Assembly: GCA_027486035.1 (NCBI GenBank) | Contig: JAIXPX010000023.1 | Span: forward strand, 1-64,000 | Reading direction: 5' to 3' | From: Erythrobacteraceae bacterium | GTDB taxonomy: Bacteria; Pseudomonadota; Alphaproteobacteria; Sphingomonadales; Sphingomonadaceae | Length of the DNA: 64,000 bases | Program-made: the position numbers and the translations under genes | Notes under the pieces: model-generated | Told to the model about the DNA's origin: nothing | Databases searched by the model: none | The model's input: only the letters and a program-made list of their open reading frames with translations | In this document: positions 1-8,381 of the stretch, piece by piece | Layout of the letters: every line of letters starts with the position of its first letter | Position numbering within the stretch: the stretch's first letter is position 1

Positions 1-1613
1 CGGCGCTTGTCTTCCTCGTAGGCTTCGAAGTTGCCTTCGAACCATTCGACATGGCTGTTGCCTTCGAAGGCGAGGATGTGGGTGGCGAGGCGGTCGAGGA
101 AGAAGCGGTCGTGGCTGATCACCACGGCGCAGCCTGCGAAGTTTTCGATCGCGTCTTCCAGCGCAGCCAGCGTTTCCACGTCGAGGTCGTTGGTCGGCTC
201 GTCGAGCAGCAGGACGTTGCCGCCTTGCTTCAGCATCTTGGCCATGTGGACGCGGTTGCGCTCACCGCCCGAGAGCTTGCCGACGTTCTTCTGCTGGTCC
301 GCGCCCTTGAAGTTGAACGCGCCGACATAGGCACGCGTCGACATGTCCTGCCCGTTGACCTTCATGTAATCGAGCCCGTCGGAGATTTCCTCCCAGACGT
401 TCTTCTTCGGGTCGAGATGGTCGCGGCTCTGGTCGACATAGCCGAGGCGCACGGTCGAGCCGATCTCAATCGTGCCGCTGTCGGGCGTTTCCTTGCCGGT
501 GAGGATCTTGAACAGCGTCGACTTGCCCGCGCCGTTCGGTCCGATCACGCCGACGATGCCGCCCGGCGGCAGCATGAAGGAGAGGTTTTCGAACAGCAGC
601 TTGTCGCCATAGGCCTTGGTGATGCCCTTGGCCTCGATCACCTTGCCGCCGAGGCGCTCGGGCACCTGGATGACGATCTGGGCCTTGCCGACCTGGCGGC
701 TGTCCTGGCTGTTCTGGAGCTCCTCGAACTTACGGATACGCGCCTTGGACTTGGTCTGGCGGGCGGCCGGCGTCTGCCGGATCCATTCGAGTTCGCGCTG
801 GAGCGCCTTCTGCTTGCCGCTTTCCTCGCGGCTTTCCTGCTCGAGGCGCTTGGCCTTCTTTTCGAGGTAGGTCGAGTAGTTGCCTTCGTAGGGGTAGTAG
901 GAACCGCGATCGAGCTCGAGGATCCATTCGACTACATTGTCGAGGAAATAGCGGTCGTGGGTGATCATCAGCACCGCGCCGGCATATTCCTTGAGGTGGT
1001 TTTCAAGCCATTGGACGGATTCCGCATCCAAGTGGTTGGTCGGCTCGTCGAGCAGCAGGATCGAGGGCTTCTGGATCAGGAGGCGGGTGAGCGCGACGCG
1101 GCGCTTCTCGCCGCCCGAGAGGTCCTTGACCGGCCAGTCGCCCGGCGGGCAGCGCAGAGCCTCCATCGCGACCTCGAGCTGGTTGTCGAGGGTCCAGCCA
1201 TCGACCGCGTCGATCTTGTCCTGAAGCTCGCCCATCTCCGCGCCCAATGCGTCGAAATCGGCATCGGGCTCGCACATCAGTGCGCTCACCTCGTTGAACC
1301 GCGCAACGAGGTCGGCGGTTTCCTTGGCGCCTTCACGCACGTTTTCGAGCACGGTCTTGGTCGGATCGAGTTCGGGCTCCTGTTCGAGGTAGCCGACAGT
1401 GATGTTCTCGCCCGGCCAGGCCTCGCCCGTGAAGTCCTTGTCGATACCGGCCATGATCTTGATCAGGGTCGACTTGCCCGCGCCGTTGGGGCCGACGATG
1501 CCGATCTTGGCGCCCTGGTAAAACTGGAGCGAGATGTTGTTCAGCACCGGTTTCTGGGCGCCGGGGAAGGTCTTGGTCATGCCCTTCATGACATAGGCGT
1601 ATTGGGCGGCCAT
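1..1613 (-). CDS. ettA: Energy-dependent translational throttle protein EttA (ABC-F ATPase), 3' end off the window
   Basis: Cytosolic ABC-F ATPase that binds the ribosomal E site and gates entry into elongation according to ATP/ADP ratio (family knowledge). The sequence shows two ABC domains: Walker A GPNGAGKST near residue 41 and again in the second half, signatures LSGGEKRR and LSGGERNR, and Walker B LLLDEPTNHLD and LLLDEPTNDLD. The charged inter-domain linker and the region around QTPAARQTKSKARI match EttA rather than Uup or the second ABC-F in this window. ATG at 1611-1613 begins MAAQYAYVMKGM, the usual EttA N-terminus. About 537 codons are present and only the last 20 or so are missing at the left edge. 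It is divergent from the M28 peptidase. Confidence 0.95.
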   Translation of the reverse strand, partial: MAAQYAYVMKGMTKTFPGAQKPVLNNISLQFYQGAKIGIVGPNGAGKSTLIKIMAGIDKDFTGEAWPGENITVGYLEQEPELDPTKTVLENVREGAKETADLVARFNEVSALMCEPDADFDALGAEMGELQDKIDAVDGWTLDNQLEVAMEALRCPPGDWPVKDLSGGEKRRVALTRLLIQKPSILLLDEPTNHLDAESVQWLENHLKEYAGAVLMITHDRYFLDNVVEWILELDRGSYYPYEGNYSTYLEKKAKRLEQESREESGKQKALQRELEWIRQTPAARQTKSKARIRKFEELQNSQDSRQVGKAQIVIQVPERLGGKVIEAKGITKAYGDKLLFENLSFMLPPGGIVGVIGPNGAGKSTLFKILTGKETPDSGTIEIGSTVRLGYVDQSRDHLDPKKNVWEEISDGLDYMKVNGQDMSTRAYVGAFNFKGADQQKNVGKLSGGERNRVHMAKMLKQGGNVLLLDEPTNDLDVETLAALEDAIENFAGCAVVISHDRFFLDRLATHILAFEGNSHVEWFEGNFEAYEEDKR

Positions 1614-1732
1614 CGGTTGGGTCCTTCGGGGTCAGATATTCAGGTGAGCGGTTTTCGCTCGCGCAGATAGGGAAGGGGAGGGGCAAGGGCAAGCGGCTAG
1701 ACTTGCCGGCGGACGAGGCCTAGCAATTGGCC

Positions 1733-3169
1733 ATGACCAAGCCCCTCATTGCACTCGCCGCGCTTTCTCTCGCTGTCTCTGCCGCCGGAGCCAGGACTCC
1801 CGCGCGTGTTCTTCCCCCGCCGCCGCTGACTATCGAGGATGTGGCCGACATCGCCCTCACTGAAGACGAGCGCGCGTGGGACTTCGTCGAGGGGATCACC
1901 ACCGAGGTCGGCCCGCGTCAGGCCGGGACCGAGGCCGAGGCGCGCGGGCGGGCATGGGCTGTCGCGTGGCTCAAGGCGCACGGTTTCCAGAATGTTGCAG
2001 ACGAGCCCTTCTTGATGCCCACGTGGGTTCCGGGCGAACCGGGCCGTGCCGAGATCGTCAGCCCCTTCCCGCAGAGCCTTGCGGTCGCGCCGCTGGGAGA
2101 CAGCGGCTCGACCGGCCCCGAAGGGATCACCGCCGAAGTAGTGATGTTCAAGAGCGTCGCGGAACTGGTGGCCGCGCCTGATGGCAGCCTCAAGGGCAAG
2201 ATCGCCTTTGTCAGCAATACCATGACCCGCACGCAGGACGGCAGCCAGTATGGCTTTGCCGGCCCCACGCGCTGGGTCGCCTCGGGGATCGCGGCGAGCA
2301 AGGGCGCGCTTGCCACGGTCATCAAGTCGGTCGGCACCGACGATCACCGCAACCCCCACACCGGCGGGACGAGCTTTCCTGCGGGCGTGAAGCCCACCCC
2401 GGCGGGCGCGCTCAGCAACCCCGATGCAGCCAATCTCGAACGCATGTTCAAGCGCGCGGCCGGCAAACCGATCACCATGAGGCTGGTGCTGACCCCGAAA
2501 GATCTCGGCCAGACCGAAAGTGGCAATGTCGTCGGCGAGATTGTAGGTCGCAATCCCTACCTCCCGCCCGTCTTGCTCGCCTGCCACCTCGATAGCTGGT
2601 GGAACGGTACGGGTGCGGTCGATGATGGGGCTGGCTGCGGGATTATCGCTGCAGCCGCGATGAACGTCGCCAAGACCGGCGCTCCCTTGCGCACCATCCG
2701 TGTGCTGTTCGCCGGCGCGGAGGAAACCGGCTTGTGGGGCAGCAAGGCCTATAGCGCGGCGCACATTGCCGAACCGATCGCGGTCGGGCTGGAAAGCGAC
2801 TTCGGCGCGGATCGCATCTGGCGCTTCGATTCCAATTTCCGCGAGAGCAATCCGGCACTGCACCGGCGCATCGCGGCGGCGGTCGCACGCTTCGGCGTGT
2901 CGAGCGGCAGCGACGTGGCAAGCGGCGGAGCTGATCTCAACATCGTGCGGGACCAGAAGGGTGCCTTGATCGATCTTCAGCAGGATGGCACCCGCTATTT
3001 CGATCTGCACCACACCCCCGACGATACGCTCGACAAGATCGATCCTGTGCAGCTTCGCCAGAATGTGGCTGTGTGGACGCAGGTTGTGGGCATTCTTGCC
3101 AGCGAGGAAACGTCGATCCTCACGGGTGGCCCAGTCCCTTCCGCTCCTCCGATGATGAAGGGCAAATAG
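1733..3169 (+). CDS. Exported M28-family zinc metallopeptidase
   Basis: Predicted secreted or periplasmic aminopeptidase/carboxypeptidase of the M28 (carboxypeptidase Q-like) family. Residues 1-20 form a short signal peptide (MTKPLIALAALSLAVSAAGA). A protease-associated-like insert fills residues 100-200. The di-zinc ligands are visible in order: His in CHLDSW near residue 285, Asp in AVDDGAG, the Glu pair in AGAEETGLWGS, Asp in LESDFGAD, and the late His in DLHHTPDDTLDK. About 478 aa is usual for the family. ATG at 1733 is preferred over an in-frame TTG six bases upstream because it leads directly into the signal peptide. No operon partner is evident. Confidence 0.9.
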   Translation: MTKPLIALAALSLAVSAAGARTPARVLPPPPLTIEDVADIALTEDERAWDFVEGITTEVGPRQAGTEAEARGRAWAVAWLKAHGFQNVADEPFLMPTWVPGEPGRAEIVSPFPQSLAVAPLGDSGSTGPEGITAEVVMFKSVAELVAAPDGSLKGKIAFVSNTMTRTQDGSQYGFAGPTRWVASGIAASKGALATVIKSVGTDDHRNPHTGGTSFPAGVKPTPAGALSNPDAANLERMFKRAAGKPITMRLVLTPKDLGQTESGNVVGEIVGRNPYLPPVLLACHLDSWWNGTGAVDDGAGCGIIAAAAMNVAKTGAPLRTIRVLFAGAEETGLWGSKAYSAAHIAEPIAVGLESDFGADRIWRFDSNFRESNPALHRRIAAAVARFGVSSGSDVASGGADLNIVRDQKGALIDLQQDGTRYFDLHHTPDDTLDKIDPVQLRQNVAVWTQVVGILASEETSILTGGPVPSAPPMMKGK

Positions 3170-3209
3170 ATCGGTCGACGCGACTTGGCTGCCCCAAGCG
3201 GTCGGAGCG

Positions 3210-3506
3210 CTACGTCAGCCAGCGACAGCCTCTTCCAGTGCGAGCCGCAGCTCGCCGGGCGGCCCCTGGATAGGCGGAGGCAAGCACATTGGCCATTTCG
3301 CGAAGCGATTGCGCCAGTCGGTCGATCTGCTGCAATTGCACGAGATAGCGAGCCGCCACTTGGCCGTCGCTGCACAGTACAACGCCGAAACCTTCCGCGT
3401 CGTCCGCGAAGGCGTAAAGGCGTGCAGCGATGCCGCCAAGCAGCGCCGCTGAATGACGGGTTCCGGCTGGAACTTGCAAGGCTGGGAGTGGCTGCGACAT
3501 TGTCAT
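3210..3506 (-). CDS. Small uncharacterised protein coupled to cheW; 3' end probably frameshifted
   Basis: Unrecognised 98-aa product. Its ATG overlaps the cheW stop by 4 bp, so translation is probably coupled. The middle (LVQLQQIDRLAQSLREMANVLASAYPG) is helical and amphipathic. After AYPG the annotated frame becomes Arg/Ala-rich with poor third-position G/C use. Dropping one base from the four-C run at 3263-3266 (+ strand) would instead continue as PPGELRLALEEAVAG and stop at 3215, with normal codon usage. I infer a real or sequencing frameshift close to the C-terminus. The function is unknown; proximity to CheW suggests signalling. Confidence 0.5.
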   Translation of the reverse strand: MTMSQPLPALQVPAGTRHSAALLGGIAARLYAFADDAEGFGVVLCSDGQVAARYLVQLQQIDRLAQSLREMANVLASAYPGAARRAAARTGRGCRWLT

Positions 3507-3943
3507 GCCGCCAGTTCGATCGGCTCGTCCGCCATCAGCCGCGCGAGATCGAGCACCATCACCATGTCATCGCCGAGCGGGGCAATGCCTTCGAGGAAGT
3601 GCGTGATCGCCTCGTGCCCCATCGCGTCAGGCTGCTGGAGCGTGCCGGTCTCGATCGAGACGATGTCAGCGACGTCGTGGACGATCAGGCCGCGCATCTG
3701 TCCTTCGTGCTCGATCACGATGATCGGGTTGCGCGGTGTGGCGTCGGTGGGGGTCCAGCCGAGCCGGGCGGCAAGATCGATCACCGGCAGCACCGCGCCG
3801 CGCAGGTTGACGACTCCCGCGACATAATCGGGCACGCGCGGCAGGCGGGTGACAGGGGACCAGGCGCGGATCTCGCGTACGGTCATGATGTCGATGCCGA
3901 AGCGCTGGCTGGCGATACCGAAGGTGATGAGTTCGTGGCGCAT
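3503..3943 (-). CDS. cheW: CheW-like chemotaxis coupling protein
   Basis: Cytosolic SH3-like adaptor that links chemoreceptors to the CheA kinase (family knowledge). The 146-aa protein is one CheW domain: opening strand ELITFGIASQRFGIDI, the typical VREI motif, PRVPDYVAGVVNLRGAVLPVIDL in the receptor/kinase-binding core, and the closing strands GLIVHDVADIVSIE. No CheA, CheY, CheR/B or methyl-accepting protein lies within the window, so it is a stand-alone cheW here. It is followed by a small overlapping gene. The upstream side abuts the truncated HNH-HIT gene. Confidence 0.92.
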   Translation of the reverse strand: MRHELITFGIASQRFGIDIMTVREIRAWSPVTRLPRVPDYVAGVVNLRGAVLPVIDLAARLGWTPTDATPRNPIIVIEHEGQMRGLIVHDVADIVSIETGTLQQPDAMGHEAITHFLEGIAPLGDDMVMVLDLARLMADEPIELAA

Positions 3944-4011
3944 GGGGAAGTTACCTCGGGCGATATCAGTGAATCACGCGGCGCAGGGCGGCGGTGGCTG
4001 CGCTGTGTTAG

Positions 4012-4689
4012 GCCAAGATTGATGAGTATGTCGGAAAGCGGGGAGAGGCGATTTGGGCGCACCGTCGAAAATCAACGGGCTATGTCCCCGGAACTGACCG
4101 ATATGAGATCCTTAAGCGAGCAAAGTTCAGGTGTGAACTTTGTGGGATTTCAGCGGATGAAAAGGCGCTCGAAGTAGATCACATCCTGCCGAGAAATCTC
4201 GGTGGGAGTGACGAGCAGCACAACCTCCAGGCGCTCTGTTACTCGTGCAATGCCACCAAACGCGACCGTGACGATACGGACTTCCGAGGAATGAGCGCGG
4301 CCTATGCTGGCCGGAACGAAGGTTGCGCATTCTGTGAGCTGCCACCAGAGCGCATCATTGCAGAGAATGAGTTGGCCCTCGCGTTCCGGGATGGCTTTCC
4401 TGTTACCGAACATCACACCCTGATAATCCCGAAGCGCCACGTCTCTGACTACTTCGACCTGTTCCAACCCGAGCGGAATGCCATGCAGGTGCTGATGGAA
4501 CAGCAGCGCGCTTTGATTCTTCAAATCGATTCTACGGTCACCGCGTTCAATGTTGGCATCAACGCCGGCGCAGACGCCGGCCAAACCATCTTCCACTGCC
4601 ACATGCATCTGATCCCGCGGCGCAAGGGTGACGTCGAAGAGCCTCGTGGCGGCGTGAGAGGGGTCATTCCGGCGAAGCAGAAATATTGA
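4012..4689 (+). pseudogene. HNH endonuclease-HIT domain fusion, 5'-truncated or interrupted by TAG
   Basis: The open frame after an in-frame TAG at 4009-4011 encodes KIDEYVGKRGEAIWAHRR, then an HNH nuclease fold (FRCELC, LEVDHILPRNLGGS, NLQALCYSCNATK), then a HIT domain with a CAFC knuckle and the triad FHCHMHLIPR. The HNH has both Cys pairs and the catalytic His; the HIT triad is complete. No ATG, GTG or TTG occurs in frame before 4291, after the HNH domain. Residues before the TAG (AALC) may still belong to the original protein, so the TAG could be a nonsense change, but another TGA lies at 3970. Codon use is much less GC-rich than in neighbouring genes, which suggests transfer. HNH and HIT identity is clear; the biological role is not established. 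Confidence 0.75.
4291..4689 (+). CDS. HIT-family nucleotide hydrolase/transferase domain (possible surviving product of the broken fusion)
   Basis: If translation starts at the first ATG after the HNH part, a 132-aa HIT protein results. It contains a zinc-knuckle-like CAFC near residue 12, the substrate-binding segment TEHHTLIIPKRHVSDYFDL, and the catalytic triad HCHMHLI about 35 residues from the end. HIT proteins hydrolyse or transfer nucleotides from dinucleoside polyphosphates or nucleotide-protein adducts (family knowledge). The start is doubtful: GAGGA is directly against the ATG, leaving almost no spacing, and the reading frame is clearly continuous with the upstream HNH domain. It is listed as the minimal expressible unit. 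Confidence 0.45.
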   Translation: MSAAYAGRNEGCAFCELPPERIIAENELALAFRDGFPVTEHHTLIIPKRHVSDYFDLFQPERNAMQVLMEQQRALILQIDSTVTAFNVGINAGADAGQTIFHCHMHLIPRRKGDVEEPRGGVRGVIPAKQKY

Positions 4690-5075
<386 letters not shown>

Positions 5076-5109
5076 ACGCTTCTCGTCCCGCCCTTCCGCG
5101 CCCGCCCGG

Positions 5110-5182
5110 TGGGCCCGGCAGGATTCGAACCCGCGACCTAGCCGTTATGAGCGGCCAGCTCTAACCGCTGAGCTACAGGCCC
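5110..5182 (-). tRNA. tRNA-Ile2 (CAT anticodon, lysidine type)
   Basis: Cloverleaf on the minus strand: acceptor GGGCCTG pairs with CGGGCCC, the D arm is AGCTCAGCGGTTAGAGCT, and the T arm is GGGTTCGAATCCT. The anticodon loop is CTCATAA. The loop sequence and the GGTTAGAGC D loop match tRNA-Ile(CAT), whose C34 is converted to lysidine by TilS, better than initiator or elongator Met. The 3' end reads CCG, so CCA is not encoded. Confidence 0.88.
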
Positions 5183-5285
5183 GTGACCGGGCGCCGGAGG
5201 GCAGGGCGAATGCCAGCCCCTACTCCGCACCACCGCGCGAGACAAGCGCGTAAACCGCGCCGGAGCTGCTCCCGCGTGCCAGTGG

Positions 5286-7043
5286 TCAGATTTCGGCAGC
5301 CCCTCGCAGGCCGACAGTCCGGCCGAGGAGTGGAAGGGTGAGGACCAGCGCGGACCCTTCGCGCTTCAGCCCGCCGCCGGCGGCTTGCGCTTCGGCCCGG
5401 GCAAGGCGGAGCGTGAAGCCGGTGCCGAACAATCCGGCATTGATCGCGCTCGGGCCGGCCTCGACGCTCGCGGTGAAGATCTGTTCCTGCGCGGCGAGCC
5501 TTGCGGGCAGGGCGCACACCAGGCGGGCGACAGCGCGACCATCACCGATCAGCGGATCGAGCGAGATCGCGATCCGCTCGCCCGGCGCGCAGACGGAGGC
5601 AAGGCTTGCAAGCAGACGCCACAGGAGCGCCTCGGCGTCCTCGGGATCGATCGCGATCAGCAGGCTCGCGGTATCGGCAAAAGCGGGCCTGAGTCCGGCC
5701 GCCTGTGCATCGAGCACGCCGGCGAGCTGCCCGGCGGTGCGGCGCACCAGTTCGGCAAGGTCGCATTCACCCGCCTCGATGGCGAGCGCTCCGGTCTCCA
5801 GCCGCGCCAGCCGGTCGAGTTCCTCGAAGCCTGCAAGGATGCGCGCGGCATCGGCAGCAATGGCCGCCGCAAGCGCCCGGTATTCGTGCGGGGCCGGGCC
5901 GAACAATTGCTGCTGGATCACCTCGGCATAGCCCTGCACCGCGGTCACCGGGGTACGCAGCTCGTGGAGAAGCTGGCGGATGCGGTCTGCTTCACGGGCA
6001 TCGGCTTTGCTGCCCGGCGCAGCGTCGGGCACCCGCCGGAAGCGGCCAAGATAGCCGGTGAAGTGCCCTTCCTCGCTGAAGCGCGGCTCGGCATCGACGA
6101 TCCACTCTCCGGCGATGGCAGGCGCCCCGTCGAGAGCCATGGCAGCGCGCGCGATCGGCTGGCGGCGCGCAAAGGCACGGGCGACCGGATCGCCGCTTGC
6201 CGATAGGCTGGCGAACAGGCGAGTGCCCACGACCATGGGCGCGGCTTCGCTTTCCGCCCAGGCGATCCGCCCGCTGGTGTCGGCGGCAAAGCCGAAAGAA
6301 CCGATTCTGTCAGCAATACGCTCGGGGAGCTCGCCGAGCGGCAGCCGGGGCGAGCGGTCTTGCTCGGTCGGTGCGGTGCCGCGCTCGCGCCGGAACTGCG
6401 CAATCCGCTCCACCAGCGCCGAGATTTCGCTGCGGCCGCTGTCATCGCGGCTGCGCGGCGGCGCGGGCGGCAGTTCTGCCTGCACAGGCGCAGGATGCAG
6501 CGGAATAGCGGCATCTCCCCCATGCGGGCGCGATGCTCCGGCAGGGGGCGCCGGGCGGACCTGCCGGGGGGCGGCTGCGAGGACCGGCTCTCTAGGCGGC
6601 GGGAGGCTGCGATCGTGAACGCCGAGCCGCGCCAGCAAGGCCTCGATGTCGACCGGCAGGTCGCGTCGCAGGCGCAGGAAGCCCCGGGTGCTGACCGGCA
6701 GGAGCGGGATCAGGGCGCTCCAGTCTTCCGCGGCCAGTTCGGCGCGGGTGAGGGCAGCGGATGCCACTTCGGGCTCGTGCTCTGCGAGGTGTGCTGCCAG
6801 CGCGGGGTTGCGGAAGCGCCAGCCGGGCTCGCGGATCATGCGCGCGCGGTCGGCCGGGGGAATGGCCTCGCCCAGTGCCTCCAGCCGCAACCATGCCGCG
6901 GCGACCAGGCTGCCTTCGCTGCCTTGCGCGCCGGCAGGGTCCCTGCCGAGCAGATCGAGCAACTGCCTGAACTGGGTGCGCAAATTCGCCTCGCCTGTGG
7001 CGCGCTGACGCAGCACGGTGGCAAGACGATCATCAAAGAACAA
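5286..7043 (-). CDS. Sensor histidine kinase with PAS-like domain and degenerate ATPase domain
   Basis: About 585 aa, no obvious membrane segment. Residues 1-150 are helical, 150-205 are a Pro/Ala-rich linker, 245-335 look PAS-like, and the HisKA H-box LLHELRTPVTAVQGYAEVI puts the phospho-acceptor His near residue 360. The C-terminal ATPase region is unusual: the N-box lacks its Asn (ALLWRLLASLASVCAPGERI), no DxGxG motif is seen, and only a GTGFTLRLAR G2-like box remains. It may be a pseudokinase or a phosphatase-like regulator. The TTG start at 7041-7043 is chosen because AAGGAG sits five bases upstream; the frame stays open further upstream but lacks a protein-like sequence. It is divergent from the lrp gene. 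Confidence 0.82.
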   Translation of the reverse strand: MFFDDRLATVLRQRATGEANLRTQFRQLLDLLGRDPAGAQGSEGSLVAAAWLRLEALGEAIPPADRARMIREPGWRFRNPALAAHLAEHEPEVASAALTRAELAAEDWSALIPLLPVSTRGFLRLRRDLPVDIEALLARLGVHDRSLPPPREPVLAAAPRQVRPAPPAGASRPHGGDAAIPLHPAPVQAELPPAPPRSRDDSGRSEISALVERIAQFRRERGTAPTEQDRSPRLPLGELPERIADRIGSFGFAADTSGRIAWAESEAAPMVVGTRLFASLSASGDPVARAFARRQPIARAAMALDGAPAIAGEWIVDAEPRFSEEGHFTGYLGRFRRVPDAAPGSKADAREADRIRQLLHELRTPVTAVQGYAEVIQQQLFGPAPHEYRALAAAIAADAARILAGFEELDRLARLETGALAIEAGECDLAELVRRTAGQLAGVLDAQAAGLRPAFADTASLLIAIDPEDAEALLWRLLASLASVCAPGERIAISLDPLIGDGRAVARLVCALPARLAAQEQIFTASVEAGPSAINAGLFGTGFTLRLARAEAQAAGGGLKREGSALVLTLPLLGRTVGLRGAAEI

Positions 7044-7201
7044 AGGATTCTCCTTGTGGTGGCGGCAGTGGCGAATCGGCTCTGTCGCACGCCGGCGCGG
7101 CCACGATAACCCGGACCGCCTCTGGCGTCTTATCACCGCTGGGGGATAGTCACAGTCTGACGCGAAAGGCGCGTTGCAAAGCGGGACAATTGCTGGCAGA
7201 C

Positions 7202-7214
7202 CTAATAATATTAG
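7202..7214. promoter_or_regulatory. AT-rich palindrome in the kinase/lrp divergent region
   Basis: CTAATAATATTAG is a perfect 13-base palindrome in otherwise GC-rich DNA, 102 bases before the Lrp start and 158 bases from the kinase start. It could be a binding site for the adjacent Lrp protein or part of a promoter. This is inferred from position and symmetry only. Confidence 0.35.
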
Positions 7215-7316
7215 CCAAGCGGGCCATCCCGCGCGCCTAGTGTTTCGTTCGTTCAAAGTTGCAATGCGCACGGCCCGCCGCCAATCGGGCCGCTGTGCCG
7301 GGGGAGCTTCAGCCAC

Positions 7317-7778
7317 GTGGCCAATCTCGACGATATCGACCGCCGTCTGCTCGCGGAACTCCAGGCAGAAGGCCGCGTCACCAATGTCGAACTCGCCCAG
7401 CGCGTCGGGCTGACGGCACCGCCGTGCCTGCGCCGCGTGCGCGGGCTGGAGGAAGACGGCGTGATCCGGGGCTATCACGCCGATCTCGACCCCTCGAAGC
7501 TGGGCTTTGCCATCACCGTGTTCGCGATGGTCAGCCTCAAGAGCCAGGCCGAAAGTTCCTTGCGCGAATTCGAGGATCACATGCGCGCGCTGCCCGAAGT
7601 GCGCGAATGCCACATGCTCAATGGCGAGATCGACTTCATCCTCAAGATCGTGAGCAAGGACCTGCAGAGCTTCCAGGAATTCCTGACCGGCAAGCTGACC
7701 CCTGCGCCCAATGTGGAAAGCGTCAAGACTTCGCTGACGATCCGCACCGCCAAACAGGAACCCGGCGTTCCGCTTTGA
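7317..7778 (+). CDS. Lrp/AsnC-family transcriptional regulator
   Basis: 153 aa. The N-terminal winged helix (LDDIDRRLLAELQAEGRVTNVELAQRVGLTAPPCLRRVRGLEEDG) is followed by a RAM/AsnC effector and oligomerisation domain from residue 65. It binds DNA as dimers or octamers and usually responds to an amino acid (family knowledge). The GTG start at 7317 follows GGGGGAG with about 10 bases of spacing. Its stop overlaps the start of a GFA-family protein by 4 bp, so the two are probably coupled. Effector unknown. Confidence 0.93.
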   Translation: MANLDDIDRRLLAELQAEGRVTNVELAQRVGLTAPPCLRRVRGLEEDGVIRGYHADLDPSKLGFAITVFAMVSLKSQAESSLREFEDHMRALPEVRECHMLNGEIDFILKIVSKDLQSFQEFLTGKLTPAPNVESVKTSLTIRTAKQEPGVPL

Positions 7779-8221
7779 GTGAGGCGGCTCGTCTTGCCGA
7801 GCCGGTGACGGGCCATTGCCTGTGCGGCGCGGTGACGATCACGGTGCACGCCATGCGCGCCGAGGTCGATATCTGCCACTGCGCCATGTGCCAGCGCTGG
7901 GGCGGGGCCTTCTATGCCGGGGTGAAGGGCGAAGCGGCCGAGGTTGCAGGTGAGGAGGCGGTCACCGTGTACCGCTCCAGCCCCTGGGCCGAGCGTGCCT
8001 TCTGCAGCACCTGCGGCAGCAACCTGTGGTATCGTTTTCTGCCCACCGGCGGGCGCTCGTTTCTGGCGGGTCTGTTCGACCTGCCGCCGGGCTTCGGGAT
8101 CGAGCAGCAGATTTTTGTCGAGGAAAAGCCCGACTGGTATGATATCCTTCAGGAAAGCCCGATGAAAACCGGCCCTGAAGTGATCGCTGAGGCGATGGCA
8201 CAGGGGCTCAGTTTCGACTAG
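7775..8221 (+). CDS. GFA/CENP-V family zinc-binding protein
   Basis: 148 aa. Cys pairs GHCLCG, CHCAMCQRWGG and FCSTCGSNLWYRF give the zinc-binding beta fold of the glutathione-dependent formaldehyde-activating (GFA) family. Most members have no proven substrate, so formaldehyde or glutathione chemistry should not be assumed. The start is taken as TTG at 7775 within TTGA, overlapping the lrp stop; it places the GHCLCG motif near residue 13 as expected. Translation is likely coupled to lrp. Confidence 0.85.
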   Translation: MSEAARLAEPVTGHCLCGAVTITVHAMRAEVDICHCAMCQRWGGAFYAGVKGEAAEVAGEEAVTVYRSSPWAERAFCSTCGSNLWYRFLPTGGRSFLAGLFDLPPGFGIEQQIFVEEKPDWYDILQESPMKTGPEVIAEAMAQGLSFD

Positions 8222-8245
8222 CCGCGAGAGGGAGGTCGGTGCCCC

Positions 8246-8380
8246 ATGATTGCAGAGCCGCCGCCGCCTGAGCCCGTCCCGCTGATCGCCGAGGCCGAAG
8301 CTGAGGCCAATCTCCAAGATACCCCCGTCGGCGGCTTCAACGCCAATGGCGGCGAGGTGCGGCTGAAGATCGACTTCTGA
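8246..8380 (+). CDS. Small hypothetical protein (44 aa)
   Basis: ATG at 8246 with GAGGGAGG ten bases upstream. The product starts MIAEPPPPEPVPL, is acidic in the middle, and ends GGFNANGGEVRLKIDF. Codon third positions are mostly G/C, in keeping with real genes here. It sits between the GFA gene and the convergent ndh gene with one base to spare at its 3' end. No family recognised. Confidence 0.4.
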   Translation: MIAEPPPPEPVPLIAEAEAEANLQDTPVGGFNANGGEVRLKIDF

Positions 8381-8381
8381 T

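Noticed and set aside
51-1670. Long open frame on the + strand
   Set aside because: It is antisense to ettA; Val/Leu/Ala/Arg-biased composition is typical of shadows of high-GC genes.
3953-4177. + strand frame with ATG at 4022 reading across the HNH region
   Set aside because: Its translation has no protein-like pattern and it stops within the HNH domain, whose own frame shows clear motifs.
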